This document shows, in pieces, positions 1-7,290 of a stretch of DNA of 23,149 bases (positions within the stretch are counted from its first letter, which is position 1; the number at the start of each line of letters is the position of its first letter). Below the pieces are notes generated by a model that was not told the origin of the DNA, ran no database searches, and saw nothing but the letters and a program-made list of their open reading frames with translations. The position numbers and the translations under genes are program-made. Source of the DNA: JADZGC01 sp964391595. GTDB lineage: Bacteria > Patescibacteriota > Saccharimonadia > CAILAD01 > GCA-016700035. The stretch is from contig CAYMMM010000013.1 in assembly GCA_964391595.1 (NCBI GenBank), positions 1 to 23,149 on the forward strand. The letters are read 5' to 3'.

Positions 1-417
1 CCTCACAACAAAGGCATAGAGCCAGATCCCAAGTACTACAATACTGGCGACAAAGGATACTTCGCCGTACCATGGGATGATAGGGTTAAGGCTAATATCC
101 GTGTGTGCGCTTGGTACTCAGCAGACAACTCAGTTCGTAACGATATGGATCGAACATGGAAGGTGAAAATGCAGACAAAGGGTCTAGTATCGCCTGCAGG
201 ACTAACGGACCATGTGCTCACCTTCACAATCAAGAAAGGCGAAACCAAAGACTGCATAGATTGGAAGCCGACAGTTTCGTTTTCCCCATTTGGGTTCTGG
301 AAAGGCACAGATGACATGAAGGTTCAGATAGTGAGGGTCGAGCCAGGCTCCCTGAGTTCAATTGCTCCAGGATGGAACGGCTATCTTGAGAAGATAAATA
401 TGGTTGCAAATTATTAG
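1..417 (+). CDS. 3' end of an unrecognised protein (5' truncated by window edge)
   Basis: The frame is open from base 1 to the TAG at 415-417, giving the last 138 residues of a protein that begins upstream of the window. The visible part is hydrophilic, rich in aromatic residues and Lys/Asp. It has alternating polar/hydrophobic stretches (for example TFTIKKGETKDCIDWKP) that suggest a beta-rich, possibly extracellular domain. It contains two cysteines and no membrane segment. I do not recognise a family. A strong GC-rich hairpin 29 bases after the stop ends the transcript, so it is not co-transcribed with uvrB. An internal ATG start around 103 is possible but unnecessary, because codons before it are equally open. 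Confidence 0.6.
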   Translation, partial: PHNKGIEPDPKYYNTGDKGYFAVPWDDRVKANIRVCAWYSADNSVRNDMDRTWKVKMQTKGLVSPAGLTDHVLTFTIKKGETKDCIDWKPTVSFSPFGFWKGTDDMKVQIVRVEPGSLSSIAPGWNGYLEKINMVANY

Positions 418-445
418 ACCGGGATATCTTGACTAGCTCAGCTCC

Positions 446-469
446 ATGCCGCCCGCTCCCGGGCGGCAT
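446..469 (+). terminator. Intrinsic-terminator-like hairpin before uvrB
   Basis: A perfect 10-bp GC-rich stem (446-455 pairing with 460-469) closes a 4-base loop CTCC. The following bases, TTGGTGTTCTG, are only moderately T-rich, so this is a strong hairpin with a weak U-tract. It separates the upstream partial gene from the uvrB promoter. Confidence 0.6.
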
Positions 470-509
470 TTGGTGTTCTGGGAATATTTTATGATACGAA
501 CAAACAGCG

Positions 510-515
510 TATAAT
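510..515 (+). promoter_or_regulatory. uvrB -10 box, leaderless-type spacing
   Basis: A consensus TATAAT ends 8 bases before the uvrB ATG at 524. Transcription normally starts about 7 bases downstream of the -10 box, so the mRNA would begin at or within 1-2 bases of the ATG. No Shine-Dalgarno sequence is present and no good -35 is visible at the standard spacing. Confidence 0.6.
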
Positions 516-523
516 GATGAGAT

Positions 524-2050
524 ATGGCCTTTAATCTCCGCTCAAAATACCAGCCTTCAGGCGACCAGCCAGACGCCATCGCAAAACTAGCATCAGGGAT
601 AGAGGCTGGCGTGCGGGAGCAAACACTTCTTGGAGTAACTGGCTCTGGTAAGACATTTACGATGGCAAATCTCATCGCTCAGCGTAATAAGCCGACACTT
701 ATCTTGAGTCACAATAAGACACTGGCCGCACAGCTCTACGGTGAGTTCAAAGAGTTCTTCCCAGATAACGCCGTACACTACTTCGTAAGCTACTTCGACT
801 ACTATCAGCCGGAAGCCTACATTCCGAGGAGTGATACGTATATCGAGAAAGATTCGGCGATTAATGAAGAGATCGACCGCCTACGCTTGGCGGCAACAAG
901 TTCGCTTTTGACTCGCAAGGATGTGATCATCATCGCGTCTGTGAGCTGTATCTATGGCATCGGATCAGTCGATGACTTCGAGAGCATGTCGATACCTGTC
1001 AAAGTCGGAGAGCTTAAGAAACGAGATAAGTTCCTCCGTCTGATGACAGACATCCAGTACACGCGCAATGATCAGAACTTCGTACGGGGCACATTTCGCG
1101 TACGCGGTGAGAATGTCGATGTCTTTCCTGCCGATGGTGAGGAGGCATATCGGATTCAGTTCTTTGGTGACGAAGTCGAGTCTATCGCCAAGCTCGAGCC
1201 ACTGACTGGCGAGGTCCTAGAGCGCCCAGACTCATTCACGATCTTTCCAGCCAAGCATTATGTGGCGCCGAAGGAGCAAATTAAGAAGGCCATTGACCGG
1301 ATTCAGGCTGAGGCAGCAGAGCGCATCGCATGGTTTAAATCACAAGAGATGCATCTCGANNNNNNNNNNNNNNNNNNNNNNNNNNNNNNNNNNNNNNNNN
1401 NNNNNNNNNNNNNNNNNNNNNNNNNNNNNNNNNNNNNNNNNNNNNNNNNNNNNNNNNNNAAAGTGCAGTATTTGCACAGTGATGTGAATACTCTCGAGCG
1501 CACGGATATATTGCGCGATCTACGCCTGGGAGTATATGACGTGCTGGTGGGAATCAACCTTTTGCGCGAAGGGTTGGATCTGCCCGAAGTCTCGCTTGTG
1601 GCAATTATCGACGCTGACAAAGAAGGCTTCTTGCGTAGTGAGAGTGCGCTCGTGCAGACTATCGGCCGCGCTGCACGCCACGTCGAGGGTAGAGTGATCA
1701 TGTATGCTGATACGATCACGCGCTCCATGAAGGCTGCCATCGATGAGACGAACAGACGTCGCGAGAAGCAGCAAGCCTATAACGACAAGCATGGTATCAC
1801 GCCACAAGGGATTCAGAAGGCAATTGCTGACCGTATGGCAGAAGAGCGCGAAGCTGAGCTTACAGATGTGCACGAACTAGATCTCGACAAGATACCAAAA
1901 GACGAACTCAAGCATCTTATCAAGCAACTCAATGAGCAGATGGATCTCGCGGCCGCAAATCTACAATTCGAAAAAGCGGCAGAATTACGTGATCAGCTGG
2001 CTGAAATCCGCGACTTTCAGGCCGGGAAGAAGATCAAAGGTGGGCGGTGA
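524..2050 (+). CDS. uvrB: UvrABC excinuclease subunit B (internal assembly gap)
   Basis: This is the damage-verification helicase-like subunit of nucleotide excision repair; it receives damaged DNA from UvrA and recruits UvrC. Visible features are Walker A GVTGSGKT (residues 37-44), the beta-hairpin region YFDYYQPEAYIP just after it, and helicase motifs V/VI (GINLLREGLDLPEVS, QTIGRAARH). The C-terminal UVR motif (FEKAAELRDQL) is the one that binds UvrC. A run of 100 Ns (1360-1459) removes the centre, including the DEAH-like motif II. About 474 residues are real, and comparison with UvrB of roughly 660-670 residues suggests about 170 are missing. The Ns keep the frame only by chance. The start is the ATG directly behind a TATAAT box. 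The stop TGA overlaps the next start. Confidence 0.97.
   Translation: MAFNLRSKYQPSGDQPDAIAKLASGIEAGVREQTLLGVTGSGKTFTMANLIAQRNKPTLILSHNKTLAAQLYGEFKEFFPDNAVHYFVSYFDYYQPEAYIPRSDTYIEKDSAINEEIDRLRLAATSSLLTRKDVIIIASVSCIYGIGSVDDFESMSIPVKVGELKKRDKFLRLMTDIQYTRNDQNFVRGTFRVRGENVDVFPADGEEAYRIQFFGDEVESIAKLEPLTGEVLERPDSFTIFPAKHYVAPKEQIKKAIDRIQAEAAERIAWFKSQEMHLXXXXXXXXXXXXXXXXXXXXXXXXXXXXXXXXXXKVQYLHSDVNTLERTDILRDLRLGVYDVLVGINLLREGLDLPEVSLVAIIDADKEGFLRSESALVQTIGRAARHVEGRVIMYADTITRSMKAAIDETNRRREKQQAYNDKHGITPQGIQKAIADRMAEEREAELTDVHELDLDKIPKDELKHLIKQLNEQMDLAAANLQFEKAAELRDQLAEIRDFQAGKKIKGGR
1360..1459. other. Assembly gap (100 N) inside uvrB
   Basis: Exactly 100 Ns, the usual placeholder for a gap of unknown length. 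The left flank matches the region near residue 280 and the right flank the region near residue 450 of a standard UvrB, so the real missing DNA is probably about 0.5 kb. The flanks share no repeat, unlike the second gap in this window. Confidence 0.9.
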
Positions 2051-3159
2051 AGGAGTCTGAAGCAGAACGATCATCGGAGGAATCTGTGGTGTCAGCTCAG
2101 TCAGAGGCAATGAGTCAGGATCTGAGAGGAATTATGGGTACACATAGTGGAGAGCAGCGTGATGTAGGTACTGAGCAGCGGCGTATTGATGCTGCTTGGC
2201 GCGAATATTCAGGCTATGATGATCGGTATAAGCAAGCGAATGCCGAGCGCGGACAAGCAGGAAAAATACAGGTACTTCATTACCCAGAAGCGACAATCGT
2301 GGCATCGATACACGTCGATGACGCAGGGCGGGCAGTCAGTGGCCATGAACACGATCCGGATGCACAGTCCTTGCGTGATCAAGAGCAGGCGTACCGGGAC
2401 TATCTCAAATCAACACCGCCCGACCAGCGCCTGGTGATTCATGAAGGAAGCAAGATTGAGATAGCCGACCGTGATTCAGCTATACGTAAGCGCGCTGATG
2501 CGGGTCTCACAATGTACCTTGCACAGGTCACGAATGTTGAGGCGGTCAGTGGTGAGCCGACGGATGAGGAAGTGGCTGACTATCTCGAGATTCAGGGTGT
2601 TGAGCGAGATCAGACCGCACTTTTCACAACTCTAAGGGCGCTTGGGTCTACGCTACTTAGTGACGAGACGGCCGAGGACGCCAGTCAAACTGGTATAGAT
2701 GTTGCGCAGCTCGTGCATTTTCAGCTTGCTCGCAATCATGTCGAAGGGTTTCGAAATTATACCGACGATGAAAAGCAAGAGATCAGCAAAGACCCCGCCC
2801 GCGTACAACAAGTGCTCGCTGAAATGTCAGCCCAAGCCACGACCTACGCGCTCGAGCGTTTTAATCCAATTCTGGCTGCACATGGTATGCCACAATTCTT
2901 TCTAGATGAGACGGGACATCTTCAGTATGCCGAGCACAATGGTGTGAATCTAGTAAACATGGTAGCTCCCTCTGGTGACGGGTACCTAAATCGTATCGGT
3001 AAACTAACCAGTGAATTTCGTGACAAGACGATTTTCTCGCGACTTGCCCATGCTGTAGAGTCTGGCAAAAAGCCATTTATGGTATATGGAGGTTCGCATG
3101 TGGTCGCACTCAAGCCTGTTTTTGATGCCTACTTTATGGCACAGCCAAATACTGCTTAA
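2047..3159 (+). CDS. Unknown 370-aa protein coupled to uvrB; weak TIKI/TraB/ChaN-like features
   Basis: The GTG start lies in the GTGA overlap with the uvrB stop, and an AAAGGTGG Shine-Dalgarno sits inside the last uvrB codons, so translation is coupled to uvrB. The first ~60 residues are polar (Ser/Glu/Gln-rich) and probably disordered; the rest looks globular and cytosolic, without signal peptide or membrane segment. Three spaced motifs stand out: HEGS (residues 132-135), GEPT (169-172) and a C-terminal YGGSH (to His351). An early E/G motif plus a late GxxH recalls the metal-dependent TIKI/TraB/EreA-ChaN superfamily, but this resemblance is a weak inference from memory, not a family assignment. 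The position suggests a product made together with UvrB. It could equally be a passenger gene. Confidence 0.75.
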   Translation: MKESEAERSSEESVVSAQSEAMSQDLRGIMGTHSGEQRDVGTEQRRIDAAWREYSGYDDRYKQANAERGQAGKIQVLHYPEATIVASIHVDDAGRAVSGHEHDPDAQSLRDQEQAYRDYLKSTPPDQRLVIHEGSKIEIADRDSAIRKRADAGLTMYLAQVTNVEAVSGEPTDEEVADYLEIQGVERDQTALFTTLRALGSTLLSDETAEDASQTGIDVAQLVHFQLARNHVEGFRNYTDDEKQEISKDPARVQQVLAEMSAQATTYALERFNPILAAHGMPQFFLDETGHLQYAEHNGVNLVNMVAPSGDGYLNRIGKLTSEFRDKTIFSRLAHAVESGKKPFMVYGGSHVVALKPVFDAYFMAQPNTA

Positions 3160-3187
3160 CTATCGAGCAGACTTTGTTCGTGCCCAT

Positions 3188-3193
3188 TATACT
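3188..3193 (+). promoter_or_regulatory. Candidate -10 box (TATACT) for the coiled-coil gene
   Basis: TATACT lies 34 bases upstream of the ATG at 3228 and just after the stop of the uvrB-coupled gene. No convincing -35 was found at 16-18 bases. The purine stretch GAGAGG abuts the ATG directly, a spacing too short for a normal ribosome binding site. Confidence 0.35.
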
Positions 3194-3227
3194 TGTGCTT
3201 AGTACGTGACAAACGTAGAATGAGAGG

Positions 3228-4208
3228 ATGAGAGATCGAGAAACTTCGCAAGGTGATGATCGGGAAGGACTACAGTCAGGAACGCCTGGAGAGCGGTGGT
3301 ATGACCTCGAGGCATCAGACTTGGAGAATCGTTCTGAGGGAGACGGAACTGATCGTACTGGCAATGAGCCGGTACGAATCCCTGTGCGTGACCAAGACGC
3401 GGTGACATTAGACGCGCCTCCTGGTGGAGGCGAGTTTGATCCGGCAGTCATTACTGGTGTACCGGAGTTCCCTTCAGTACCACTCGCTTCGCCTGAGGTA
3501 TCTGTGCCAGAAAGACGCCAACCCCTGCACGAAGCAATACAGGGCTTCAAGATGCAGCAGGAGCGAGTTCGGGCGGCATCTGAAGCGTATGAGGCAGCTT
3601 TGCAGCTAGTGGCTCAGACGCAACGAGAAGTTGTAGAAGCTCAGGAGGCTCTGGCTACACAGGAGCTTGATCTGGAGATAGCTTTCTCGCATGAAATTCA
3701 GGATCGTGGGCTGGGCTATCTAAGTCCCCATGATGTGGACGGGGTTATTACTATGGACAATGTGCCAGCACTTCGCTCTGACGGGACGATCGAGGACGGA
3801 TGGAAAGCGGAGCTAAGGGAGGGAGTGGTAGTCTGTAGTAAGGAAATCGATGGGGTGCCGTACGTGAAGCCGTATGCGCCCGAAGAGTGGCTTGAGATTC
3901 CAGGCAGAATCGGCGAAATGTTCCGGGGTACCCTTGATCAGTTGGTACAAGCGCATCCAGAAATCTGGCAGCAAGCAGGTAGCGATATCTATTCGTCAAG
4001 TTTGGTCTATGCTCGAGATAAAGCTACGGGCGAGTACCGTACTGCCGAGGCAAATATTTTTGTGCATCAAGGGCGCGCAACGGTTGTGTATCGCAACGAT
4101 CGCTCTCCAGATAGGACTATTGTGCAGCACATCTCAGTGGCTACATTTATGCGCTGGCAACACGAAGGTGATGCCGCAAGGCTTGCGCAAGGAGAGCTCG
4201 GTTCGTAG
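3228..4208 (+). CDS. Unknown 326-aa coiled-coil protein
   Basis: The first ~100 residues are polar, rich in Asp/Glu/Arg/Gly/Pro and probably unstructured. Residues ~105-150 form a heptad-like helix rich in Gln/Glu/Ala (for example AASEAYEAALQLVAQTQREV). A compact ~170-residue C-terminal domain with many aromatics follows (EEWLEIPGRIGEMFRG, HPEIWQQAGSDIYSSSLVYA). There is no signal peptide or membrane segment, so it is probably cytosolic. I do not recognise the family. It begins 68 bases after the uvrB-coupled gene and may have its own weak promoter. The chosen ATG is the first in frame after a stop; the next in-frame ATG would remove most of the acidic N-terminal arm. Confidence 0.75.
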   Translation: MRDRETSQGDDREGLQSGTPGERWYDLEASDLENRSEGDGTDRTGNEPVRIPVRDQDAVTLDAPPGGGEFDPAVITGVPEFPSVPLASPEVSVPERRQPLHEAIQGFKMQQERVRAASEAYEAALQLVAQTQREVVEAQEALATQELDLEIAFSHEIQDRGLGYLSPHDVDGVITMDNVPALRSDGTIEDGWKAELREGVVVCSKEIDGVPYVKPYAPEEWLEIPGRIGEMFRGTLDQLVQAHPEIWQQAGSDIYSSSLVYARDKATGEYRTAEANIFVHQGRATVVYRNDRSPDRTIVQHISVATFMRWQHEGDAARLAQGELGS

Positions 4209-4239
4209 TCGGCTTTTGCTAGCCGCAATCAAGTGATTT

Positions 4240-4248
4240 TGCTACACT
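4240..4248 (+). promoter_or_regulatory. Extended -10 promoter (TGC-TACACT) for the acidic protein gene
   Basis: A TGn motif directly precedes TACACT, the extended -10 form that tolerates a poor -35. Predicted transcription starts near 4255, giving a leader of about 30 bases that contains the GGAGG Shine-Dalgarno at 4279-4283. Confidence 0.45.
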
Positions 4249-4286
4249 AGTAAGTAAGCATAACCATAATCCTAAAGCGGAGGTTC

Positions 4287-5453
4287 GTGACATCAGCTAT
4301 GCATTCAGACGACACACATAAGAAAGATGGATTTTTCTCAAAGATATTCGGGCATCATGACGACGCAACCATGAAATCCGATGATGCAAATGTCATCAAG
4401 CCAAGTGATGCAGCTTCGGTAGGGCTGGCGGATACTCCGGCAGTTAATGGCGTCGAACCAAACCCAGCACCGTCCCTCGATCCTATTGATTTTGCGAGCA
4501 AACAATCGGGGGATACCTCATCCGCGTCCCAGGATGATACCCTCCAGCTTCACGAAGTCGCAGGCGCCGCGATGCCAACAGAAACAGCTGCTGAGACTGA
4601 ACCGCCGACTTCAGAAGCATCTACACCTCCCGTCGACAATGCAGCACACGAAACCGACACAGCGTCGGAGTCTACCCTGTCTAGTGACCCACTTAAAGGG
4701 AGTGTTGCCGATGTATTGGCTGTCTCAAAGGATACTTCCGAGCCATTAGACCTGAATGCGCATGCTAGCACATCTCCCGCTGAGCCATCATCCGATACTG
4801 CTGATGAGACTGGGGATATGCATGCAGACAACATAACGACTTCTGACGACAAAGAGACAACTGTCGAGACGCCAGCTTCAGAGTCATCCGACAAACCTAT
4901 TGCTCAACCAAGTTCAGAAGAGACCTCACTGTCTGCTGCTGACGCGTCGGCAAGTTCGACTAGCTCTGAGTCTGCAGTTAATACAGCGAGCGAAGCTTCA
5001 CCCGTAGCAGCAGAAACGCTTGCAACGGAAATCGTGCCAGACGCTCCCTCAGCGCCGAGTATTGAGCCACCAGCACCCCCTGTCGAAGAGGGCGCAGCTT
5101 GGCTCGAGGCGCACAAAGACTCAGTATCACCTGACGTGAAGCCGGACGAAGTTCCTGATGATAAGCAGCCAGACAGTCCACAATCAACCCTCACTGAGGC
5201 ACAGACGCAAGTCGACAAGATCTTCGAGGATCATCCTGATTTCACAAATACCGCTACTGCCCCTAGTGCTGACGAGAAGCCCAGTGAAACCTCAGAGGAT
5301 AGCAAAGACACTACTACACACGATGCAAGCGCCGTTTCTTCTGCTCAGCCCCCAGAAATACAGGCAGCTGTCGCCCGGCTTGAACAGCACATCGACGATC
5401 TCGAGTCGGGACTGCAGAAAGTACGTGCTGAGTTGGCTGCTCTAAGGAAGTAG
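4287..5453 (+). CDS. Long acidic disordered protein with C-terminal coiled coil
   Basis: The GTG start is 3 bases behind GGAGG; an ATG at 4299 (4 codons in) is an alternative with longer spacing. Of 388 residues, the first ~20 carry a short amphipathic element (KKDGFFSKIFGHH). Residues ~30-340 are low complexity, dominated by Ser, Thr, Ala, Asp, Glu and Pro. The last ~35 residues form a clear leucine/alanine heptad helix (AAVARLEQHIDDLESGLQKV). There is no signal peptide or membrane segment. The architecture (anchor-like N-terminus, long acidic spacer, coiled-coil C-terminus) suits a tether or scaffold, but that is inference. Convergent with another disordered protein, across a shared bidirectional terminator. 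Confidence 0.8.
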   Translation: MTSAMHSDDTHKKDGFFSKIFGHHDDATMKSDDANVIKPSDAASVGLADTPAVNGVEPNPAPSLDPIDFASKQSGDTSSASQDDTLQLHEVAGAAMPTETAAETEPPTSEASTPPVDNAAHETDTASESTLSSDPLKGSVADVLAVSKDTSEPLDLNAHASTSPAEPSSDTADETGDMHADNITTSDDKETTVETPASESSDKPIAQPSSEETSLSAADASASSTSSESAVNTASEASPVAAETLATEIVPDAPSAPSIEPPAPPVEEGAAWLEAHKDSVSPDVKPDEVPDDKQPDSPQSTLTEAQTQVDKIFEDHPDFTNTATAPSADEKPSETSEDSKDTTTHDASAVSSAQPPEIQAAVARLEQHIDDLESGLQKVRAELAALRK

Positions 5454-5465
5454 CACTTACCCATT

Positions 5466-5505
5466 GTTACTAAAAAGAACATCCGCGGATGTTCTTTTTA
5501 GTAAC
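5466..5505. terminator. Perfect 40-nt palindrome, bidirectional terminator
   Basis: The two 20-base halves are exact reverse complements, with CCGCGG at the centre. Each strand carries a GC-containing core stem (GAACATCC/GGATGTTC) followed by TTTTTA, so it can stop transcription from both directions. It lies 12 bases after the plus-strand stop and 15 bases before the minus-strand stop of the convergent neighbours. Confidence 0.85.
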
Positions 5506-5520
5506 GAGATTTAGTGCGAG

Positions 5521-6213
5521 TTAATTCTGATTCACGTCCAGATTGAGTACTGCTACAAACAGACGCTTGCGTTTTAGGTCGTCAGAGCTCAAGCTCTCAC
5601 CAGCTTTTTCTCTTTGAAGAATCGTGGTCAAGCCATCTCGCGCACGCACTACCCACTCAGCATATTCTTTTTCTTCAGCTTCGGATGTTTCTGATTTACT
5701 TACAATTACCTTGTCATTTTCTCCGAGTACTTGCGAACCAGTTGGAGTACCCTCGGGACCGACGGCCATTGGGAAGCTTGGAGGTGCTACTGGCGATGGC
5801 GTGACGCCTGGTTCTGATAAGGGTGTCGATATTTCACCTGCAGGAGCTGATACAGGGGGTGTTGTTGTTGCTGCTGTCTCTACTGGTGGCGTCACGGTTG
5901 CTGGCTGATTCAAGGCAGCTTCACCCTCCATAGCGGCTGACGCTTCAGGATGTGCTGCGGTATCTGCAGTAGTAGGGAGTGGTTTATCCTTCAGTGAATC
6001 AGCAGTCACGCCGAAGCCGCCGCCAGGTTGAGCCGGTTCAACAGTTGCGCCGGGGAGCACGGGGGCATTGCTCGCAGCAGACTCCGCGCCCGAGGCAACC
6101 GTAATAGGCACAGGTTCTCCTGATGGAGGTGGGGGCATAGCTGCGAGTGCTGCAGCATGTGAGGCTGGAGTTTGTGAACCTGGTTCAGCTTGAGGTTGTC
6201 CGATTGCGACCAT
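5521..6213 (-). CDS. Pro/Ala/Thr-rich disordered protein with small C-terminal domain
   Basis: I start it at the ATG at 6211-6213 (MVAIGQPQAEPG...), giving 230 residues. The frame stays open further upstream, but that stretch overlaps a terminator and the neighbouring gene and codes for Arg-rich, unrelated sequence. Residues 1-160 are low complexity (Pro, Ala, Gly, Thr, Ser, Val). The last ~65 residues look folded and helical (EEKEYAEWVVRARDGLTTIL, LSSDDLKRKRLFVAVLNLDV). There is no membrane segment or signal peptide. Family unknown. It faces the acidic coiled-coil protein across the shared palindrome; both have a long disordered part and a small helical C-terminus, so they may be functional partners, which is inference. 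Confidence 0.75.
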   Translation of the reverse strand: MVAIGQPQAEPGSQTPASHAAALAAMPPPPSGEPVPITVASGAESAASNAPVLPGATVEPAQPGGGFGVTADSLKDKPLPTTADTAAHPEASAAMEGEAALNQPATVTPPVETAATTTPPVSAPAGEISTPLSEPGVTPSPVAPPSFPMAVGPEGTPTGSQVLGENDKVIVSKSETSEAEEKEYAEWVVRARDGLTTILQREKAGESLSSDDLKRKRLFVAVLNLDVNQN

Positions 6214-6244
6214 AGTATTTTGTATCCCGTTTATGCTTTGTCCT

Positions 6245-6250
6245 ATTATA
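6245..6250 (-). promoter_or_regulatory. -10 box (TATAAT on minus strand) for the 230-aa protein
   Basis: A consensus TATAAT on the minus strand lies 31 bases upstream of the ATG at 6213. It sits between the upstream gene's terminator and this gene. A TACAAA closer to the ATG is a less likely alternative. Confidence 0.45.
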
Positions 6251-6271
6251 AGCGAATACGAGCACAAGAGA

Positions 6272-6297
6272 AAAGCCCCCATGGGTATGGGAGCTTT
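6272..6297 (-). terminator. Rho-independent terminator of the EEP-family gene
   Basis: Read on the minus strand, an 11-bp stem (one G-U pair) with loop ACCC is followed by TCTCTTG directly after the T-rich end of the stem. On the plus strand the same position gives a C-A mismatch, so the signal is oriented for the minus-strand gene. It begins 8 bases after that gene's stop. Confidence 0.75.
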
Positions 6298-6305
6298 AAG
6301 GGGAG

Positions 6306-7106
6306 CTATGCTCCTGGGGTGCCGATCTGCATGATCAGCGGGCGGTGATTCGAAGGGCCTCGGTCTCCGAGCACGCACAACCTGACGAGCGCTCGCCCAG
6401 ATGCGTTGCCAAAGCCGTAGTCGATGCATCGTGCCAGGCCGTGGTCACGTAAGGGGAGGATCGCACAGCTTGCGTGAGCGCTCTGCTCTGAGCCGTAGCG
6501 TCTCGGTTGACCGCCTGGGATGATAAGGTCATCCATGCTGAACGTTCTTCCGTAAGACTCGAATCCAGCGCTTACTTGCGGTGGTGTGTTGAAGTCACCG
6601 GCGAAAATGACAGGTTCGAGTGATTCGTAGTACCAAGCCTTGATTTGATGGAGTTCTGAGGCAATACGGACGCGATTGAAGAGCGGCCAACCGTAACTCA
6701 AGTGCACAGCGCCAAGTCTGATTCGCGTAGAAGTCTCAGGCAGTTGTATCGCGAGCTCGACGAGGACACGCTGGGATTGACGAGTGGCGAATCTGCCACC
6801 TGTACTCAGCGTGCTGCCGATGCACTGGCGCGGCTTGAGAAAGTGCCGTGCATATACTGAGGTGACTTCTTGCGTGCCATCTTTCCGCTCGGCCACCAGC
6901 ATGTTGCTGTGGAAATACGTAGAGCCTAGATGTGCTCGTACGATGCTGTCTGGGCAGGCGCTTGGATCGCTCGGGTGCATCATGCTCTCGAAGAGGAAGA
7001 GTACATCCGGATCGACAGCGTCGATCACGGCCAGCATCTGAGTGATGTCGGAGCCCCAGCGCCTGTTCCACCACATGAGGGTAATTGCTTTTGATCGTGC
7101 GTTCAT
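6306..7106 (-). CDS. Endonuclease/exonuclease/phosphatase (EEP) family protein
   Basis: Metal-dependent phosphoesterase fold shared by ExoIII, DNase I, sphingomyelinases and inositol phosphatases; the substrate cannot be told from sequence. The motif series is in order over 266 residues: WWNRRWG (Asn14), FLFES (metal ligand Glu40), AVHLSYG (His135), FAGDFNTPP (Asp171/Asn173), CIDYGF (Asp229), and GPSNHRPL (catalytic His254). The canonical terminal Ser-Asp-His motif is Ser-Asn-His here. No signal peptide or membrane segment is present, so it is probably cytosolic. I chose the ATG at 7106 because AAGGA lies 5 bases before it; ATGs at 7112 and 7157 are in frame but lie over or before the Shine-Dalgarno. 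It is divergent from uvrA, so a repair role is possible but unproven. Confidence 0.88.
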   Translation of the reverse strand: MNARSKAITLMWWNRRWGSDITQMLAVIDAVDPDVLFLFESMMHPSDPSACPDSIVRAHLGSTYFHSNMLVAERKDGTQEVTSVYARHFLKPRQCIGSTLSTGGRFATRQSQRVLVELAIQLPETSTRIRLGAVHLSYGWPLFNRVRIASELHQIKAWYYESLEPVIFAGDFNTPPQVSAGFESYGRTFSMDDLIIPGGQPRRYGSEQSAHASCAILPLRDHGLARCIDYGFGNASGRALVRLCVLGDRGPSNHRPLIMQIGTPGA

Positions 7107-7144
7107 AGCCATCCTTAGGGGGTCTAGGAAAGGTGCGATACGCA

Positions 7145-7173
7145 ATAATACTGCCAAAATCTAAAAAAAGCAA
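7145..7173 (-). promoter_or_regulatory. Promoter of the EEP-family gene
   Basis: On the minus strand, TTGCTT (7168-7173) and TATTAT (7145-7150) are separated by exactly 17 bases. Predicted start is near 7138, giving a leader of about 30 bases with AAGGA before the ATG. The promoter is back to back with the uvrA promoter. Confidence 0.65.
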
Positions 7174-7199
7174 GTAAATTAAGCATGACTGTTGCAGAC

Positions 7200-7228
7200 T
7201 TGAACGTAGGCCGAAAACCGCGTATAAT
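7200..7228 (+). promoter_or_regulatory. Promoter of uvrA
   Basis: TTGAAC (7200-7205) and TATAAT (7223-7228) are separated by exactly 17 bases, a near-consensus sigma-70-type promoter. Predicted start near 7235, leaving a leader of about 55 bases. I saw no clear SOS/LexA operator in the leader. Confidence 0.75.
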
Positions 7229-7290
7229 TTCTGGCTAGTTTGTGGTGACAGCAAGCGAGCTGAATTAGCCTAACCTACATCTGGAGACCA

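Noticed and set aside
4550..5218. Two Ser/Val-rich minus-strand frames inside the acidic protein gene
   Set aside because: Low-complexity shadows of the Ser/Thr/Ala-rich plus-strand codons, with no start signals.
6214..6429. Upstream extension of the minus-strand Pro/Ala-rich protein to 302 residues
   Set aside because: It would run through the EEP gene's terminator and overlap that gene out of frame; composition changes abruptly at the chosen ATG.
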